DNA of 64,000 nt from Candidatus Cardinium hertigii (GCF_003176915.1 NZ_CP029619.1:558001-622000), one strand, 5' to 3'; positions 8,939 through 19,458 are shown, numbered from the stretch's first letter. Notes: generated by a model from the sequence alone, not told the origin. Numbers and translations: made by a program.

Positions 8939-9891
8939 AGTGTTTGGGTTTGTTGCGCAGCTTTTCTGCGAATTTCCTCATATTCAACATCTGTTAATCC
9001 CTCTACAAGATAGAGTAAGGGATCTACCCGATTCCCATTATGGTAAACCTCATAATGCAAATGCGGAGCGGTCGAATGACCTGAATTACCTACTAGACCA
9101 ATTTGTTGCCCCCTTACCACACGTTGTTTTCCCTCTACATCTATGGTATGCATATGCGCATAGAGCGTCTGAAATCCATTATCATGCTCAATTAAGAGAT
9201 GATTACCGAATCCTTTTTTTTCACTCTTAATCCACTTTACTCGCCCATCAGCAGCTGCATAGATGGGTGCACGGATGGGTGCCGCAAAATCAACGCCCTC
9301 ATGCATCTTAGGTATCTTAAATATAGGATGAAAACGCATCCCAAAAGTACCTGAAATTCTTTTTAAATGTTTTTTAGATACAGGCGGAAAAGTAGGCATA
9401 GATTTAAACTTACGCTCCGATTGTTGGGCAAACTTTAATAGAGAATCACAAGATTTCTTTTGAATGGTCAATTTACTGGTTAGCTGATCTAGCTTAGATA
9501 GTGTCTGGCTAATTAAAGCATTATTGCACAAATGGGCATACTTGTTAACACCCCCTATACCAGCATTGCGTTCCACAACAGAAAGCGGCTCCTTCCCTAA
9601 AAGCAGCCTGAACGTATCATCCCGCTCCTGTAACGCAACCAAAAGCGTATTACACTTTTCTATATGCTGCTGTACCGTATTATAGTAAGCTTGGAGCTGT
9701 TTATTATCCTCTAAAAGCTCTATTTCCTTCGGAGAGCTAAAACAACTCCTATAGTAACGTACCATGAAGCAAGCCAATACAAACGCACAAGAAAAAAGCA
9801 AACCAGTACGTACTACAAATAGCCACGGAGATGCTTTAACGCGTTCGTAACTGCAAGTAACAGGGCTATAATAGTACCTGGCTTTACGCAT
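8929..9891 (-). CDS. M23 (LytM-type) metallopeptidase, membrane-anchored
   Basis: 320 residues. An uncleaved membrane anchor lies at residues ~25-45, followed by a helical periplasmic stretch (~55-160) and a C-terminal peptidase domain. The zinc ligands are visible: H197 and D201 in HEGVD, then H246 and H248 in YAHMH, and H277/H279 in PHLHYE. The GTFGMR motif upstream is the usual start of the catalytic domain. It should cut peptidoglycan cross-bridges, or activate another hydrolase, at the inner-membrane face of the periplasm. It is the first gene of a two-gene unit with the MerR regulator. All expected catalytic residues are present, so it is probably active. Confidence 0.9.
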   Translation of the reverse strand: MRKARYYYSPVTCSYERVKASPWLFVVRTGLLFSCAFVLACFMVRYYRSCFSSPKEIELLEDNKQLQAYYNTVQQHIEKCNTLLVALQERDDTFRLLLGKEPLSVVERNAGIGGVNKYAHLCNNALISQTLSKLDQLTSKLTIQKKSCDSLLKFAQQSERKFKSMPTFPPVSKKHLKRISGTFGMRFHPIFKIPKMHEGVDFAAPIRAPIYAAADGRVKWIKSEKKGFGNHLLIEHDNGFQTLYAHMHTIDVEGKQRVVRGQQIGLVGNSGHSTAPHLHYEVYHNGNRVDPLLYLVEGLTDVEYEEIRRKAAQQTQTLCY

Positions 9892-10480
9892 AGGAGTAGT
9901 GTAAGCTAGAAATAAAAAGACAAAGTATTATATATAGCAATTTAATCATTCTAACTCAATTAAACAATCCCCTATTGGGGTCTTTAACCTGTAGAGAAAG
10001 CGATCCTATAAGGTAGAATTATTTCCCCTACCCTTCTGTTTGTTATACTGCTTGCCTCTTCATTGTATTGCTTTACAGCGCCTAATGAAGAATTTCATGC
10101 GCTTTTAATTGCTATATACTTACAAGGGTACAACCCTGCTTTTTTATAGATTAACGAGCTAAATTTTTTCTGCTCCATTGCACTAAACCATTAGCGTAAC
10201 AACAAGCTGCGCAAGAAAATGGATCTTATCCTTCTACGCATGCTTTAAAAGTACCTTTACTGGATTAAAAACAAACATTATACTGCATAGACCTACAAAA
10301 CTACTAAAAAGGCCAGCCTGTAAGCTAACCATCCAAACCGCTTAGCTTACAGCCTTCCTTCTCTTTTTATTACAACTAAAAGGCATTTCATTAAAAATAA
10401 AGAGCACCTACAGTAGTATACATTATTTTCAATACCAACCGCTACTGTATACTGCCTTTAACCCTACCGTTTCAGTAGCC
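9892..10480. other. Intergenic region with dnaK terminator
   Basis: 589 bases with no open frame I can support. It contains the hairpin described at 10306-10352. It also has a weak stem, AGGGTACAACCCT, followed by a T-run near 10130-10146 on the plus strand. No RNA gene was recognised. Confidence 0.5.
10306..10352 (-). terminator. Rho-independent terminator of dnaK
   Basis: A perfect 11-bp inverted repeat, CTGTAAGCTAA / TTAGCTTACAG (10318-10328 and 10342-10352), with a 13-base loop. On the minus strand it is followed by GCTGGCC and five T. It lies ~130 bases past the dnaK stop in the correct orientation. Confidence 0.6.
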
Positions 10481-12394
10481 TTATTTTATTTCTTCAAATT
10501 CAGCCTCAGTTGCTTCTTTCTCTTCTTTACCAGCTGCATCAGGTTTTTGCGAACCAGCTGCTTCCTGTGCAGCATGCACTTTTTGATAGGATCTGGTCAT
10601 CACATCAACCCAAATCTTGTTTAAAGCTTCTAAAGCCTTATCAAGTGCTGGAAGATCCTTGGCTTCCTTGGCTGTTTGTAAGGCGGCTATCCCTGCCGTT
10701 ACATTTTGTTTATCTGTCTCTTCTACCTTATCATCTAATTCTTTAAGCTGTTTTTCAACATCAAAGATTAAAGAATCTGCTTGATTTATTTTATCCACGG
10801 TTTCTCTTTCTGTCTTATCTGTCGCAGCATTGAGCTCCGCTTCCGACTTCATGCGTTTAATTTCTGCTTCTGTTAAACCAGAGGAGGCTTCAATACGAAT
10901 TTTTTGTTCCCTACCCGTACCTCTATCTTTGGCAGAAACATGCAAAATACCATTGGCATCTACATCAAAGGTAACTTCTATTTGCGGAACACCTTTTGGC
11001 GCAGGGGGTATCTCAGATAAATGAAATTGACCTATCGTACGGTTATGCTTGGCCATAGATCTATTGCCCTGAAGTACATGCACCATAACAGAAGATTGAT
11101 TGTCTGTAGCGGTAGAGAAAACTTCCGATCGCTTAATCGGAATAGTGGTATTGGCCTCAATTAATTTGGTAAATACACCTCCCAACGTTTCAATACCTAA
11201 TGAAAGCGGAATAACATCCAATAATAAAATATCTTTGACCTCTCCCGTTAACACGCCACCCTGAATAGCTGCTCCTATCGCAACCACTTCATCGGGGTTA
11301 ACGCCTTTTGATGGTTTCTTCCCAAAGAAACGCTCCACCTCTTCTTGAATCTTAGGAATACGGGTGGAACCACCTACTAGGATAACCTCGTGAATCTTCT
11401 GTTGTGGATTGGCGATGTCTCCAAAAGCATCTCTTAATGCTTGCTTACAAGGATCCAACGTACGTTGAACCAAGTCATCCACTAACTGCTCGAATTGCGC
11501 CCTGGAAAGCCGCTGTACCAAATGCTTAGGCACACCATCAATGGCTGTAATGTAAGGCAGATTAATTTCTGTAGTGGTAGCACTCGAAAGCTCTATTTTA
11601 GCTTTTTCTGCTGCTTCCCTTAGCCGCTGTAAAGCAGTTGGGTCCTTCCGTAAATTAACCCCTTCTTCTTTTTGAAAATTGTCCGCTAACCAATTTGTTA
11701 TTTTCTGATCGAAATCATCCCCTCCTAAATGAATATCTCCATTGGTTGATTTAACTTCAAAAACACCTTCCCCTAATTCCAAAATAGAAACATCAAAGGT
11801 ACCTCCTCCTAAGTCAAATACTGCAATGGTCATATCTTTATTTTGCCTATCTAACCCATAGGCCAAAGCAGCTGCAGTAGGCTCGTTAATAATACGCTTA
11901 ACTGTCAACCCCGCTATTTCACCTGCTTCCTTAGTAGCTTGCCGCTCCGCATCGTTAAAATAGGCTGGTACGGTAATAACTGCTTCGGTAACCGTTGTGC
12001 CTAAATAATCCTCTGCAGAGCTTTTCATTTTTTGTAAAATGACAGCTGAAATTTCTTGAGGCGTATACAATTTATCCCCTATGCGTACCCGAACCGTATG
12101 ATTGCTTCCCTCTTCTACCTTATAGGCTACTTCTTTGATTTCATTCTGTACACTTCCATAATCCTTACCCATAAAGCGCTTAATGGAGGCAATGGTATTG
12201 TTGGGGTTGATAATGGCTTGACGCTTAGCAGGATCTCCTGTTTTACGTTCCCCCTTTCCCTCATTTAGAAAAGCTACTATAGAAGGGGTTGTTCTCTTTC
12301 CTTCATTGTTGGCAATAACTACCGGTTCATTTCCTTCCATAACGGCCACACAAGAATTAGTGGTGCCTAAATCTATTCCAATTATTTTTCCCAT
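10481..12394 (-). CDS. dnaK: Molecular chaperone DnaK (Hsp70)
   Basis: 637 residues, the usual full length. The ATPase domain opens with [17 protein letters not shown] and carries the second phosphate motif [13 protein letters not shown] and the hydrophobic interdomain linker near [19 protein letters not shown]. The substrate-binding domain and helical lid follow, ending in an acidic tail. It binds exposed hydrophobic segments of client proteins in an ATP-driven cycle with DnaJ and GrpE, neither of which is in the window. In reduced symbiont genomes DnaK is normally highly expressed. A perfect palindrome and a possible promoter lie just upstream, and a terminator lies downstream, so it is probably monocistronic. 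Confidence 0.98.
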   Translation of the reverse strand: MGKIIGIDLGTTNSCVAVMEGNEPVVIANNEGKRTTPSIVAFLNEGKGERKTGDPAKRQAIINPNNTIASIKRFMGKDYGSVQNEIKEVAYKVEEGSNHTVRVRIGDKLYTPQEISAVILQKMKSSAEDYLGTTVTEAVITVPAYFNDAERQATKEAGEIAGLTVKRIINEPTAAALAYGLDRQNKDMTIAVFDLGGGTFDVSILELGEGVFEVKSTNGDIHLGGDDFDQKITNWLADNFQKEEGVNLRKDPTALQRLREAAEKAKIELSSATTTEINLPYITAIDGVPKHLVQRLSRAQFEQLVDDLVQRTLDPCKQALRDAFGDIANPQQKIHEVILVGGSTRIPKIQEEVERFFGKKPSKGVNPDEVVAIGAAIQGGVLTGEVKDILLLDVIPLSLGIETLGGVFTKLIEANTTIPIKRSEVFSTATDNQSSVMVHVLQGNRSMAKHNRTIGQFHLSEIPPAPKGVPQIEVTFDVDANGILHVSAKDRGTGREQKIRIEASSGLTEAEIKRMKSEAELNAATDKTERETVDKINQADSLIFDVEKQLKELDDKVEETDKQNVTAGIAALQTAKEAKDLPALDKALEALNKIWVDVMTRSYQKVHAAQEAAGSQKPDAAGKEEKEATEAEFEEIK

Positions 12395-12441
12395 TGCTCA
12401 TTCCGTTTTGTATTATAAATATCTAGCATTTCCTGATCCTT

Positions 12442-12459
12442 GAAGGAGGATCCTCCTTC
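12442..12459. promoter_or_regulatory. Perfect 18-bp palindrome upstream of dnaK
   Basis: GAAGGAGGATCCTCCTTC is fully self-complementary and sits 48 bases before the dnaK ATG. It lies just downstream of a possible Bacteroidetes-type promoter, so it could be an operator or a 7-bp RNA hairpin in the leader. It does not match the CIRCE element as I know it. Confidence 0.4.
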
Positions 12460-12475
12460 TTTTATATTTTTTTTG

Positions 12476-12509
12476 CAAAATATCAGCTCTACTTTCAAGC
12501 TAATACAAA
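12476..12509 (-). promoter_or_regulatory. Possible dnaK promoter
   Basis: On the minus strand TTTG is followed after 23 bases by TATTTTG. This approximates the Bacteroidetes TTTG / TAnnTTTG consensus but has one base missing in the second box and a spacing longer than usual. The candidate is weak. Confidence 0.3.
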
Positions 12510-12670
12510 GTCCATGCCAACATAAACATGGGCTGTAAAATTATGTCATATTGACATAACCGCCAACGCTCCTTTATCCACAACAGACTGCTGCTTTAAA
12601 TTCCATGGGGACAGTAGCATGCAGAGCATCCCTTAAAGAAAGGTTGGGGGAAGGGACACCTCTCTACTTC

Positions 12671-13135
12671 TTAACCATTGCTATGCATTCCTGCTCGCTC
12701 TAAATCCCGTTCCTTAATGGTTTGACGCTTATCATATATCTTTTTACCACGTGCCAAAGCAATTTCTAGCTTAGCAAAACCACGCGCATTGATAAACAAT
12801 TGCAGTGGAATAATGGTTACCCCCTTTACCTGACTTTTTAATAGCTTTTCTATTTCCTTTTTTTGTAGCAATAATGTACGGTCCCGTGCCTCTTCATGAT
12901 TGTATATATTGCCCTGTCTATAGGGCGCAATATACATCCCTTTAACCCGAAAGGCACCTTGGTGAAAATAACAATAGGACTCCTGCAAAGATACTTTTCC
13001 CATTCGAATGGATTTTATTTCCGTACCCTGTAAAATAAGACCTGCCGTATAGCGATCTAAAAAAGTATACTCAAAAGCAGCCCGTCTATTCTTAATACAG
13101 ACCCGTGCAGAAAATAGTATTTTCTTACCTGACAT
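12671..13135 (-). CDS. smpB: SsrA-binding protein SmpB
   Basis: 154 residues, the normal length. The OB-fold core includes [19 protein letters not shown]. The C-terminal tail has the family pattern [17 protein letters not shown], which places tmRNA in the decoding centre. SmpB with tmRNA rescues ribosomes stalled on broken messages and tags the product for degradation. The tmRNA gene is not in this window. The gene is on the same strand as dnaK, but the 276-base gap and the dnaK leader signals suggest separate transcription. Confidence 0.96.
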   Translation of the reverse strand: MSGKKILFSARVCIKNRRAAFEYTFLDRYTAGLILQGTEIKSIRMGKVSLQESYCYFHQGAFRVKGMYIAPYRQGNIYNHEEARDRTLLLQKKEIEKLLKSQVKGVTIIPLQLFINARGFAKLEIALARGKKIYDKRQTIKERDLERAGMHSNG

Positions 13136-13292
13136 AGGGAAAAATATTAGGACCTATCCATGCCTCATAGAATCCGAAGCAAAAAATTACACCATTACAA
13201 CCCAACAACTTAACGACTTTTAGCATCCTATTCTTTAAATATTATTATATTAGGGGGGTGCTTACTCATTAATCTTTATGGCCTAACCTATT

Positions 13293-14948
13293 ATGATCAA
13301 TACACCAGGGATAAAACAGAATCCTTTTTCTGTTCCATGCAACATTGATGTAACTAAGTACCGTTCCTTTATCCATCTTATGGAAGATATGGTTGCTCGG
13401 TACGGTAATTTACCCATGTGTGAAAATATGGGCAAGATACTGACTTTTCGCACAGTAGACAAATTGTCTAAGATCTTTGCAGCCTACCTTCAGCAGTATA
13501 CCTCGTTAAAAGTAGGATCAACGGTCGCCATTCAGCTACCTAATTTATTGCAATATCCTATCGTACTGTTGGGTATGCTACGGGCAGGGTTGGTTGTAGT
13601 AAACATAAATCCGCAGTATACATCCCATGAAATGCTTCATCAGCTTAAAGATGCAAAGGCACAAGCCATTATTGTACTAGAAAATTTTGCCCATAAGCTC
13701 GCGGAAATCTTACCAGATACCGCTATTCAAACCGTAATTATTACCACGGTAGGCGATATGCTCGGCGCTTTTAAAGGGAAAATACTTAATTTCATTATCA
13801 AATACATTAAGAAACTAGTACCTGCTTACCATCTACCAGGTGCTGTTTCTTTTAAGCAGGCATTGGCAAAAGGGGAAAAGGTTGTTTTTCTTCCAGTTGA
13901 TTTACAAGCTTCCGACACGGCACTTTTGCAATATACAGGTGGTACAACAGGGGTAGCAAAAGGTGCTGTTTTATCCCATGGGAATCTTACAACCAATATT
14001 CAACAAGTAGCGGCTACGCTAGGCTTTGTATTAAAAGAAAAAAAAGAACGGGTTATCATTCCCTTACCGCTTTACCATATTTTTGGGTTAAGCAGCCTAT
14101 TTACTATGGCGCAACTAGGTGCAAGATGCTTGCTTATAACCAATCCCAGAGACATCCACAGGCTCATAAAGGAATGGTTGGCATACCAACCTACCTGCCT
14201 AATAGGTGTTAATACGCTGTTTACTAAATTACTAGCAGATAAAAAATTCGGTGCACTTTGTTTTCATACCTTTAAATATACCTTCTCAGGCGGCATGCAA
14301 ACCTATGAGACAGTAAAAAAGCAATGGGAAGACTTAACAACCAGCAAACTTATAGAGGGTTATGGGCTAACGGAATGTGCACCAGGTGTAGCCAGTAACA
14401 TACACAATAGTACCCACTATATTCCTCTTCCGAATACCCATGTCCGGATAGCAACTGCAAAGGGAGAAGCTGTTCCCTACGGAACAGCAGGGGAACTATT
14501 GGTTAAAGGACCGCAGGTTACCCGTTCTTATTGGCATAAACCATCAGAAACAGAAGAAACCTTTGTGGATGGTTGGCTGAGAACAGGCGATATCGCCATC
14601 ATGGATGAAAAAGGATTTATTCTGGTAGATCGAAAAAAAGACATGGTTAACATTTCTGGTTTCAATGTATACCCAAATGAAATAGAACAAGTTCTAATGG
14701 GACACCCCAAAGTACTTGAAGTGGGTGCCATTGGCGTAGCAGATATTAGCCTAAAGGAGGCTATTAAGGTGTTTATTGTAAAAAAAGATGCTACCCTTAC
14801 AGCTGAAGAAATCATAGCTTACTGCAAGGAAAGGATGACACGCTATAAAATACCTAAATACATAGAATTCTGTAAGACTTTGCCTAAATCCAACATAGGC
14901 AAGGTCTTAAGGAAATTATTGAAACAGTATCAAGAGGAGAAAGTATAA
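13293..14948 (+). CDS. fadD: Long-chain acyl-CoA synthetase (AMP-dependent ligase)
   Basis: 551 residues, typical of FadD-type ligases. The AMP-binding signature YTGGTTGVAKGAVLSHGN, the YGLTE motif, the hinge DGWLRTGDIA, the FadD-like DRKKDMVNISGFNVYPNEIE segment and the C-terminal catalytic lysine in SNIGKVLRKLL are all visible. It should activate fatty acids as acyl-AMP and then acyl-CoA. In a host-dependent bacterium this would let scavenged fatty acids enter membrane lipids; that use is inferred. I see no beta-oxidation genes nearby. The gene stands in the opposite orientation to smpB and is followed by mraY after 59 bases, possibly in one transcript. Confidence 0.93.
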   Translation: MINTPGIKQNPFSVPCNIDVTKYRSFIHLMEDMVARYGNLPMCENMGKILTFRTVDKLSKIFAAYLQQYTSLKVGSTVAIQLPNLLQYPIVLLGMLRAGLVVVNINPQYTSHEMLHQLKDAKAQAIIVLENFAHKLAEILPDTAIQTVIITTVGDMLGAFKGKILNFIIKYIKKLVPAYHLPGAVSFKQALAKGEKVVFLPVDLQASDTALLQYTGGTTGVAKGAVLSHGNLTTNIQQVAATLGFVLKEKKERVIIPLPLYHIFGLSSLFTMAQLGARCLLITNPRDIHRLIKEWLAYQPTCLIGVNTLFTKLLADKKFGALCFHTFKYTFSGGMQTYETVKKQWEDLTTSKLIEGYGLTECAPGVASNIHNSTHYIPLPNTHVRIATAKGEAVPYGTAGELLVKGPQVTRSYWHKPSETEETFVDGWLRTGDIAIMDEKGFILVDRKKDMVNISGFNVYPNEIEQVLMGHPKVLEVGAIGVADISLKEAIKVFIVKKDATLTAEEIIAYCKERMTRYKIPKYIEFCKTLPKSNIGKVLRKLLKQYQEEKV

Positions 14949-15007
14949 ACGCTTATTGCTAGGAAATTTGCACCATTACACCCAGGTTGCATAACTAGGC
15001 CCATCCT

Positions 15008-16225
15008 ATGTTATATTATCTATTTGATTATCTACACGACGCATTCCATTGGCCAGGAACAGGCCTCTTTAAATATATTTCCTTTCGTGCTGCCATGGCT
15101 TTATTGGGCTCTTTCACTACCACTTTTTTACTAGGACAACGGTTTATAGATTACTTACGCAAAAAACAAATCATCGAAAACAATCGAGCGCTGGGCTTCT
15201 CCACAACAGCTAAAGCCAATACGCCTACCATGGGTGGCTTTTTGATTATACTGGCTACTGTATTGCCCACCTTACTTTTTTCAAAATGGCATAACGTTTA
15301 TATTATCTTATTGTTAACCACTACTATATGTATGGGACTCGTTGGCTACCTAGATGACTATATAAAGGTAATCCAACAAAAAAAAAAAGGACTTAATGGC
15401 TGGATAAAAATAGCAGGCCAAATAGTATTGGGTTGTATAGTAGGTAGTACACTCTACTTTCATAAAGATGTAGTCATACGTGAAACAGTTGAGATAGTAG
15501 CTAGTGTAGCTGCTGATCAAACCATACCCTCTCCCTATAGAGATAAGAAATCTACCCAAACAACCATCCCATTTTTTAAAGAGCGCACACTGGATTATGC
15601 CCAACTCAGTCACTACTTATTGGGGAAAGAAGGATATACCTGGATTGTGTATGTTCTTATCGTTATTTTTATTATAGCTGCCGTTTCCAATGGTGCTAAT
15701 TTAACAGATGGCTTGGATGGATTAGCTACTACTACTGCTATCGTCATCAGTACCACATTGGCCATTATGGCTTATTTATCCGGACACATCATATTTGCTA
15801 AATATTTGTGTATAATGTATATTCCCCATTTAGGGGAACTAACTATATTTTGTTCTGCATTTGTGGGTGCCTGCATGGGCTTCCTTTGGTACAATAGTTA
15901 CCCCGCTCAAATTTTTATGGGAGATACAGGTAGCCTAACCATTGGTGCGGTCATCGCTGTAGTAGCTATTTGTATCCGAAAGGAATTACTACTCCCCCTA
16001 CTATGTGGCCTATTTGTAATAGAAAACTTATCCGTTATATTACAAACAGGCTACTTCAAATATACAAGAAAGCGCTATGGATATGGCAAAAGAATTTTTA
16101 AAATGGCGCCGATTCACCATCACTACCAAAAACTAGGCTGGCATGAAGCTAAAATTGTAACCCGCTTTTTGATCATTAACCTTTTACTAGCAATCGTTAC
16201 ATTAGTAACACTAAAAATTAGGTAA
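15008..16225 (+). CDS. mraY: Phospho-N-acetylmuramoyl-pentapeptide transferase MraY
   Basis: 405 residues with about ten membrane segments. Family motifs are intact: NTPTMGGFLI, the catalytic DDY of GYLDDYIKV, NLTDGLDGLA, FMGDTGSLTIG and the C-terminal MAPIHHHYQKLGW. It transfers phospho-MurNAc-pentapeptide to undecaprenyl phosphate, making lipid I at the inner face of the membrane. It is ~45 residues longer than the E. coli enzyme because of an insertion around residues 155-200, a feature I associate with Bacteroidetes MraY. With murB, murC and murF-alr elsewhere in the window it supports a working peptidoglycan pathway. Confidence 0.97.
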   Translation: MLYYLFDYLHDAFHWPGTGLFKYISFRAAMALLGSFTTTFLLGQRFIDYLRKKQIIENNRALGFSTTAKANTPTMGGFLIILATVLPTLLFSKWHNVYIILLLTTTICMGLVGYLDDYIKVIQQKKKGLNGWIKIAGQIVLGCIVGSTLYFHKDVVIRETVEIVASVAADQTIPSPYRDKKSTQTTIPFFKERTLDYAQLSHYLLGKEGYTWIVYVLIVIFIIAAVSNGANLTDGLDGLATTTAIVISTTLAIMAYLSGHIIFAKYLCIMYIPHLGELTIFCSAFVGACMGFLWYNSYPAQIFMGDTGSLTIGAVIAVVAICIRKELLLPLLCGLFVIENLSVILQTGYFKYTRKRYGYGKRIFKMAPIHHHYQKLGWHEAKIVTRFLIINLLLAIVTLVTLKIR

Positions 16226-16620
16226 ATATACTTTCATTCTACAGCAGGAGATCGTTGCAATAAACTTATTCATTTAGGTCATTATTTTAGTATCTTTTAT
16301 GATACTTCTTATTATGTAAAATACAAAACCAACTGAAGGGGAAATTTCTTTCCCCTTGATTGCTTATTTCCCTTTCAAGCAAGAGAGGTACGCTCATTTA
16401 ATAAATAGAAATGTTTACAACGGGCATCGGTATAGGATACCATGCACTATAAAGCACTGTAACTATTTAATGTAGTAAGGGTATGCTCTTAGCTTCAAAT
16501 TAAAGATAAAATATGTAGCGTACAAAAGTAAATGACAATAGGAAGGAGGATTTTTATTCCGATAGTTTTTCATTTGATAATAAATAGATTTCGATATCAA
16601 TTACTATCACCATTCAATGA
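16226..16620. other. Intergenic region after mraY
   Basis: 395 bases with no gene I can support. It contains the hairpin at 16336-16357 and an AT-rich lead-in to the small lipoprotein gene. Confidence 0.5.
16336..16357 (+). terminator. Hairpin terminator after mraY
   Basis: AAGGGGAAA and TTTCCCCTT form a perfect 9-bp stem around a 4-base loop, 110 bases after the mraY stop. The T-run after it is interrupted, so efficiency is uncertain. Confidence 0.5.
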
Positions 16621-16854
16621 ATGAAGCATATGCAAAACTTAAGTTTAAAAAGCATCTTGTCTTTATTGTTTCTTTCTACAGCAATGCTGGCATGTAATTC
16701 TAGTAAAGCATCATGTAATCATAGTAAAACATTCAGTATCGTCGGAGCAGCAGAATTAACAGGAGCAACAAGAACAGCAGAAGGAGCAGAATTAGAAATA
16801 TTATATAACTCGAGGCCGTTACAAAATACACTTTTATTTTTAATTAAACGTTAA
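16621..16854 (+). CDS. Small putative lipoprotein
   Basis: 77 residues. There is a basic start, a hydrophobic stretch (residues ~9-22) and a lipobox-like AMLAC with C25 as the candidate lipidated cysteine. The mature part would be only ~50 residues and matches no family I recognise. An alternative start is M4. The C-terminus (LLFLIKR) looks unlike a folded domain, so this may be a truncated lipoprotein next to an insertion-sequence relic. Lnt, which would finish lipidation, is encoded at 55182. Confidence 0.45.
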   Translation: MKHMQNLSLKSILSLLFLSTAMLACNSSKASCNHSKTFSIVGAAELTGATRTAEGAELEILYNSRPLQNTLLFLIKR

Positions 16855-16929
16855 CTTAAATTAATCATTTATCTTGATTCATTTATATAAATCAAGATTT
16901 AATCATACGGGCGCTAGAAATTTAGCCTT

Positions 16930-17465
16930 CTAACTGTCAGTTAAGTTTAGCCTGCCAGGTGTCTTTTTAAGGTACAAGATTTGATTATTTTTCAAAGACC
17001 AATGCTTTTTACTATCCTCCCAAGTTTGGATAGCTGTTTTACCCTAACCCTATTTCCCAGAATGGGGTTGTTCATGGGTATAGTAATGCAGCCAACTATC
17101 TAAGTCTTGTTGTAAGTCATCTAGATTTGTATAGCTCTTCTTACGCATAGCTGTAGCAAAGCATTCCTGTTTCATAGTTTCATTAAAGCAGCTCACAAAG
17201 TCCATTGATTTGCGGTGAATAGGCCTTAGTTATAGTATGTTCTATACTTTCTATGCTTAAAAATAATTCAAAAGCATGGTATTCTATTTTACCTTTATAT
17301 TCAGTACCTCGATCTGTTAAAATACGTAAGATAGGTATACTTTGATCTTGATACCAAGGTAATACGCTATTGTTTAGCCTACCGGAAGCTGTTCTTGCTT
17401 TTTTTCCTTAGACCATAAAAACCATACCATGTCTTTCCTATTCGTCTCCGTTCAGCAACATCAAT
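16930..17465 (-). pseudogene. IS481-type transposase remnant
   Basis: Conceptual translation across several frames gives the integrase-core end of an IS481-like transposase: SVLPWYQDQSIPILRILTDR, EYHAFELF, AYSPQINGL, NETMKQE, a DLQQDLDSWLHYYT helix and QPHSGK. Stops and frame changes occur near 17065, 17190 and 17370. The DNA-binding N-terminus is absent. Terminal inverted repeats are not evident. This is a dead relic, on the same strand as the neighbouring membrane-protein gene. Confidence 0.7.
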
Positions 17466-17547
17466 AGGACACATCCCGTGAGCAGAATAATGCCTTAGGC
17501 TACACCAAAGCACCACACACCCTGTCGATTATGAAATGGTAGCATTG

Positions 17548-19458
17548 CTATTTTTTACGCCCATTTTCCAACGCTTTTTTCGCTACATATGTTAATAAAT
17601 TCTTAATTTCAGGGCTCTGTAATCTTTCCGCTAGTTCCACATAGGTAGACAAAGTTTCTTGAACCATATGTTTAACTGTTTCTAGACTGGTATAACCTAT
17701 AGCGTGATTTAAATCATAAACCCGTTCAGCTAGTTTAATATAAATTATAGAAAGTATTAATTCTCTTAATCCGAAACTGCGGCAATCATTTATAACTGAC
17801 GGAAGGTCTCTTAGTTGTATCTGTTTGTCTATACGCAATAACATTTCTATCAAATAAAAAACAGATGGATCATAATTTGCCTTAAGGTAAGAAAGCGGTA
17901 AACTACTGTAGCGTGCCAAATCATAAAGCAGCGCAGCATAAACAGGTGCATAAGAATAGAACACCCAACTAGCTACCGTTTCAGCAATACCTACCGCCCT
18001 AACATACAATAATTTCCCAGATGCATGCCGTTGAAACCCATAGCAACGTCTTAACAAAAGTAATATTCCTCCCACCTCAGCTGCGTTTAAACGGATTATT
18101 CGAGAAGCGTACCAATAAAAGGATTCTAAGATCCGCACAGAGGCCTTTTCTTCCTTTACCGTAACGCTCTCCTTAAATTTTAAAGGTAACTGGGCAATCA
18201 TCTTATCCTCAATACTATTTGCAGAATTACAAGGCAACACCACTAACAGGGTACAGCAATTGGGTACTTCTACATACCCATAATGCGTATAGGCAGCGTC
18301 TCTTATGATCTCCATACTCCGATTCCAATACATTGGTACAATGCCATTGTCACTGTAAAAATAATCCCCTAAGCCATCCTGGTAGCACGTCTGCAGCTCA
18401 GGAAGTGCTGCAGGATGTACCGTAATATTATTAATGGCTATTGCTACAGCAGGAAAACGTATGTTTGATAAGGAACCATCCTCCATAAAGTTATTGAAAT
18501 TGTATTGTAACTGTGTGCTACTTAGTTTTATATGTACACATTGTCTCTTACAGAAGTCCAAGTCTATCATACGCAAAACAGCCGTAACCAATAGACGTAC
18601 TATTGTTTTAACCTTACAGAAGATTTTATCCGGGACATGCGCATCCTGCTTTATTACCAATAACCTAGGCACGCGCCTTAATTTTTCTTTCTTTAAAGCA
18701 GTTTCTACGCTAACCATCAGTTCATCTATCGTTATTTCAGCGGGCTCCTCAAACGTATAAACATCAGATTGAGCTATTCTTTTTAAAAATTCTTCCTCAA
18801 ATTCAAGATATTCTCTATCATAATCGCTTAATCCACCTTTATGCGCTATAAGCGTAGCCTTGTTTGACTGCTCAGCGTCAACTAAATGGTCACAAGGGTC
18901 CTTCCTATCTTTAACCTTGCATTGTTTTTTTAAATGAAAATTTTTCCTGGCAGATACGGCTGATTCACATTGCAGAATAACTATAAAAGCAAATATTCCA
19001 AGCCCAAGCTGGGCATATAATACGCCTTGACACAATGGCCATAGCTGTACGAGTTTACTTGTAGTGGTGATATAACAAACGAACATGAGAAATACATAGC
19101 CCCTACGTAGGGCAAGAGGCAATAACAATAAAATGATAAGAGAAGGTATCAACAATAAAAAAAGAACATGCTTAGCATCAACTGTATTACTCCAATACCA
19201 AAAGGTACCCATGAAACTAAATAGTACACTTAGACAGTAGAATGAGACCATTAGCCTATTTGGAATTTTATCTTCCGAAAGAAAAACATAGCATAGTAAT
19301 AGGAAGGAAGCCCCTGCCAGTTGCAACACAGCTAAATAGATCAAATAGCCCTGTACACCAATTATACTAAAAACCAACAATGTGGAAAGAAGGGTATACA
19401 GTGCCATCCAAGCTACCTTGGATTCATTTCCAATACGTACAATTAATTTTTTTATCAT
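17548..19458 (-). CDS. Membrane protein with degenerate RelA/SpoT-type HD domain
   Basis: 636 residues from ATG at 19458; a TTG at 19506 would add 16. About five or six membrane segments occupy the N-terminal third, followed by a charged segment and a kinase-core-like region without recognisable catalytic motifs. The C-terminal ~180 residues are a paralogue of the HD region of the symporter fusion at 3458-6991, starting at RRCYGFQRHASG. They carry the same substitutions: R in YVRAVGIAE where the first metal-binding His should be, YD in LLYDLARY, and E in KLAERVYDL. There is no transporter domain, so this output-like module has been joined to a different membrane front end. The function is unknown; signalling is inferred. 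An IS relic lies on one side and a tRNA on the other. Confidence 0.8.
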   Translation of the reverse strand: MIKKLIVRIGNESKVAWMALYTLLSTLLVFSIIGVQGYLIYLAVLQLAGASFLLLCYVFLSEDKIPNRLMVSFYCLSVLFSFMGTFWYWSNTVDAKHVLFLLLIPSLIILLLLPLALRRGYVFLMFVCYITTTSKLVQLWPLCQGVLYAQLGLGIFAFIVILQCESAVSARKNFHLKKQCKVKDRKDPCDHLVDAEQSNKATLIAHKGGLSDYDREYLEFEEEFLKRIAQSDVYTFEEPAEITIDELMVSVETALKKEKLRRVPRLLVIKQDAHVPDKIFCKVKTIVRLLVTAVLRMIDLDFCKRQCVHIKLSSTQLQYNFNNFMEDGSLSNIRFPAVAIAINNITVHPAALPELQTCYQDGLGDYFYSDNGIVPMYWNRSMEIIRDAAYTHYGYVEVPNCCTLLVVLPCNSANSIEDKMIAQLPLKFKESVTVKEEKASVRILESFYWYASRIIRLNAAEVGGILLLLRRCYGFQRHASGKLLYVRAVGIAETVASWVFYSYAPVYAALLYDLARYSSLPLSYLKANYDPSVFYLIEMLLRIDKQIQLRDLPSVINDCRSFGLRELILSIIYIKLAERVYDLNHAIGYTSLETVKHMVQETLSTYVELAERLQSPEIKNLLTYVAKKALENGRKK

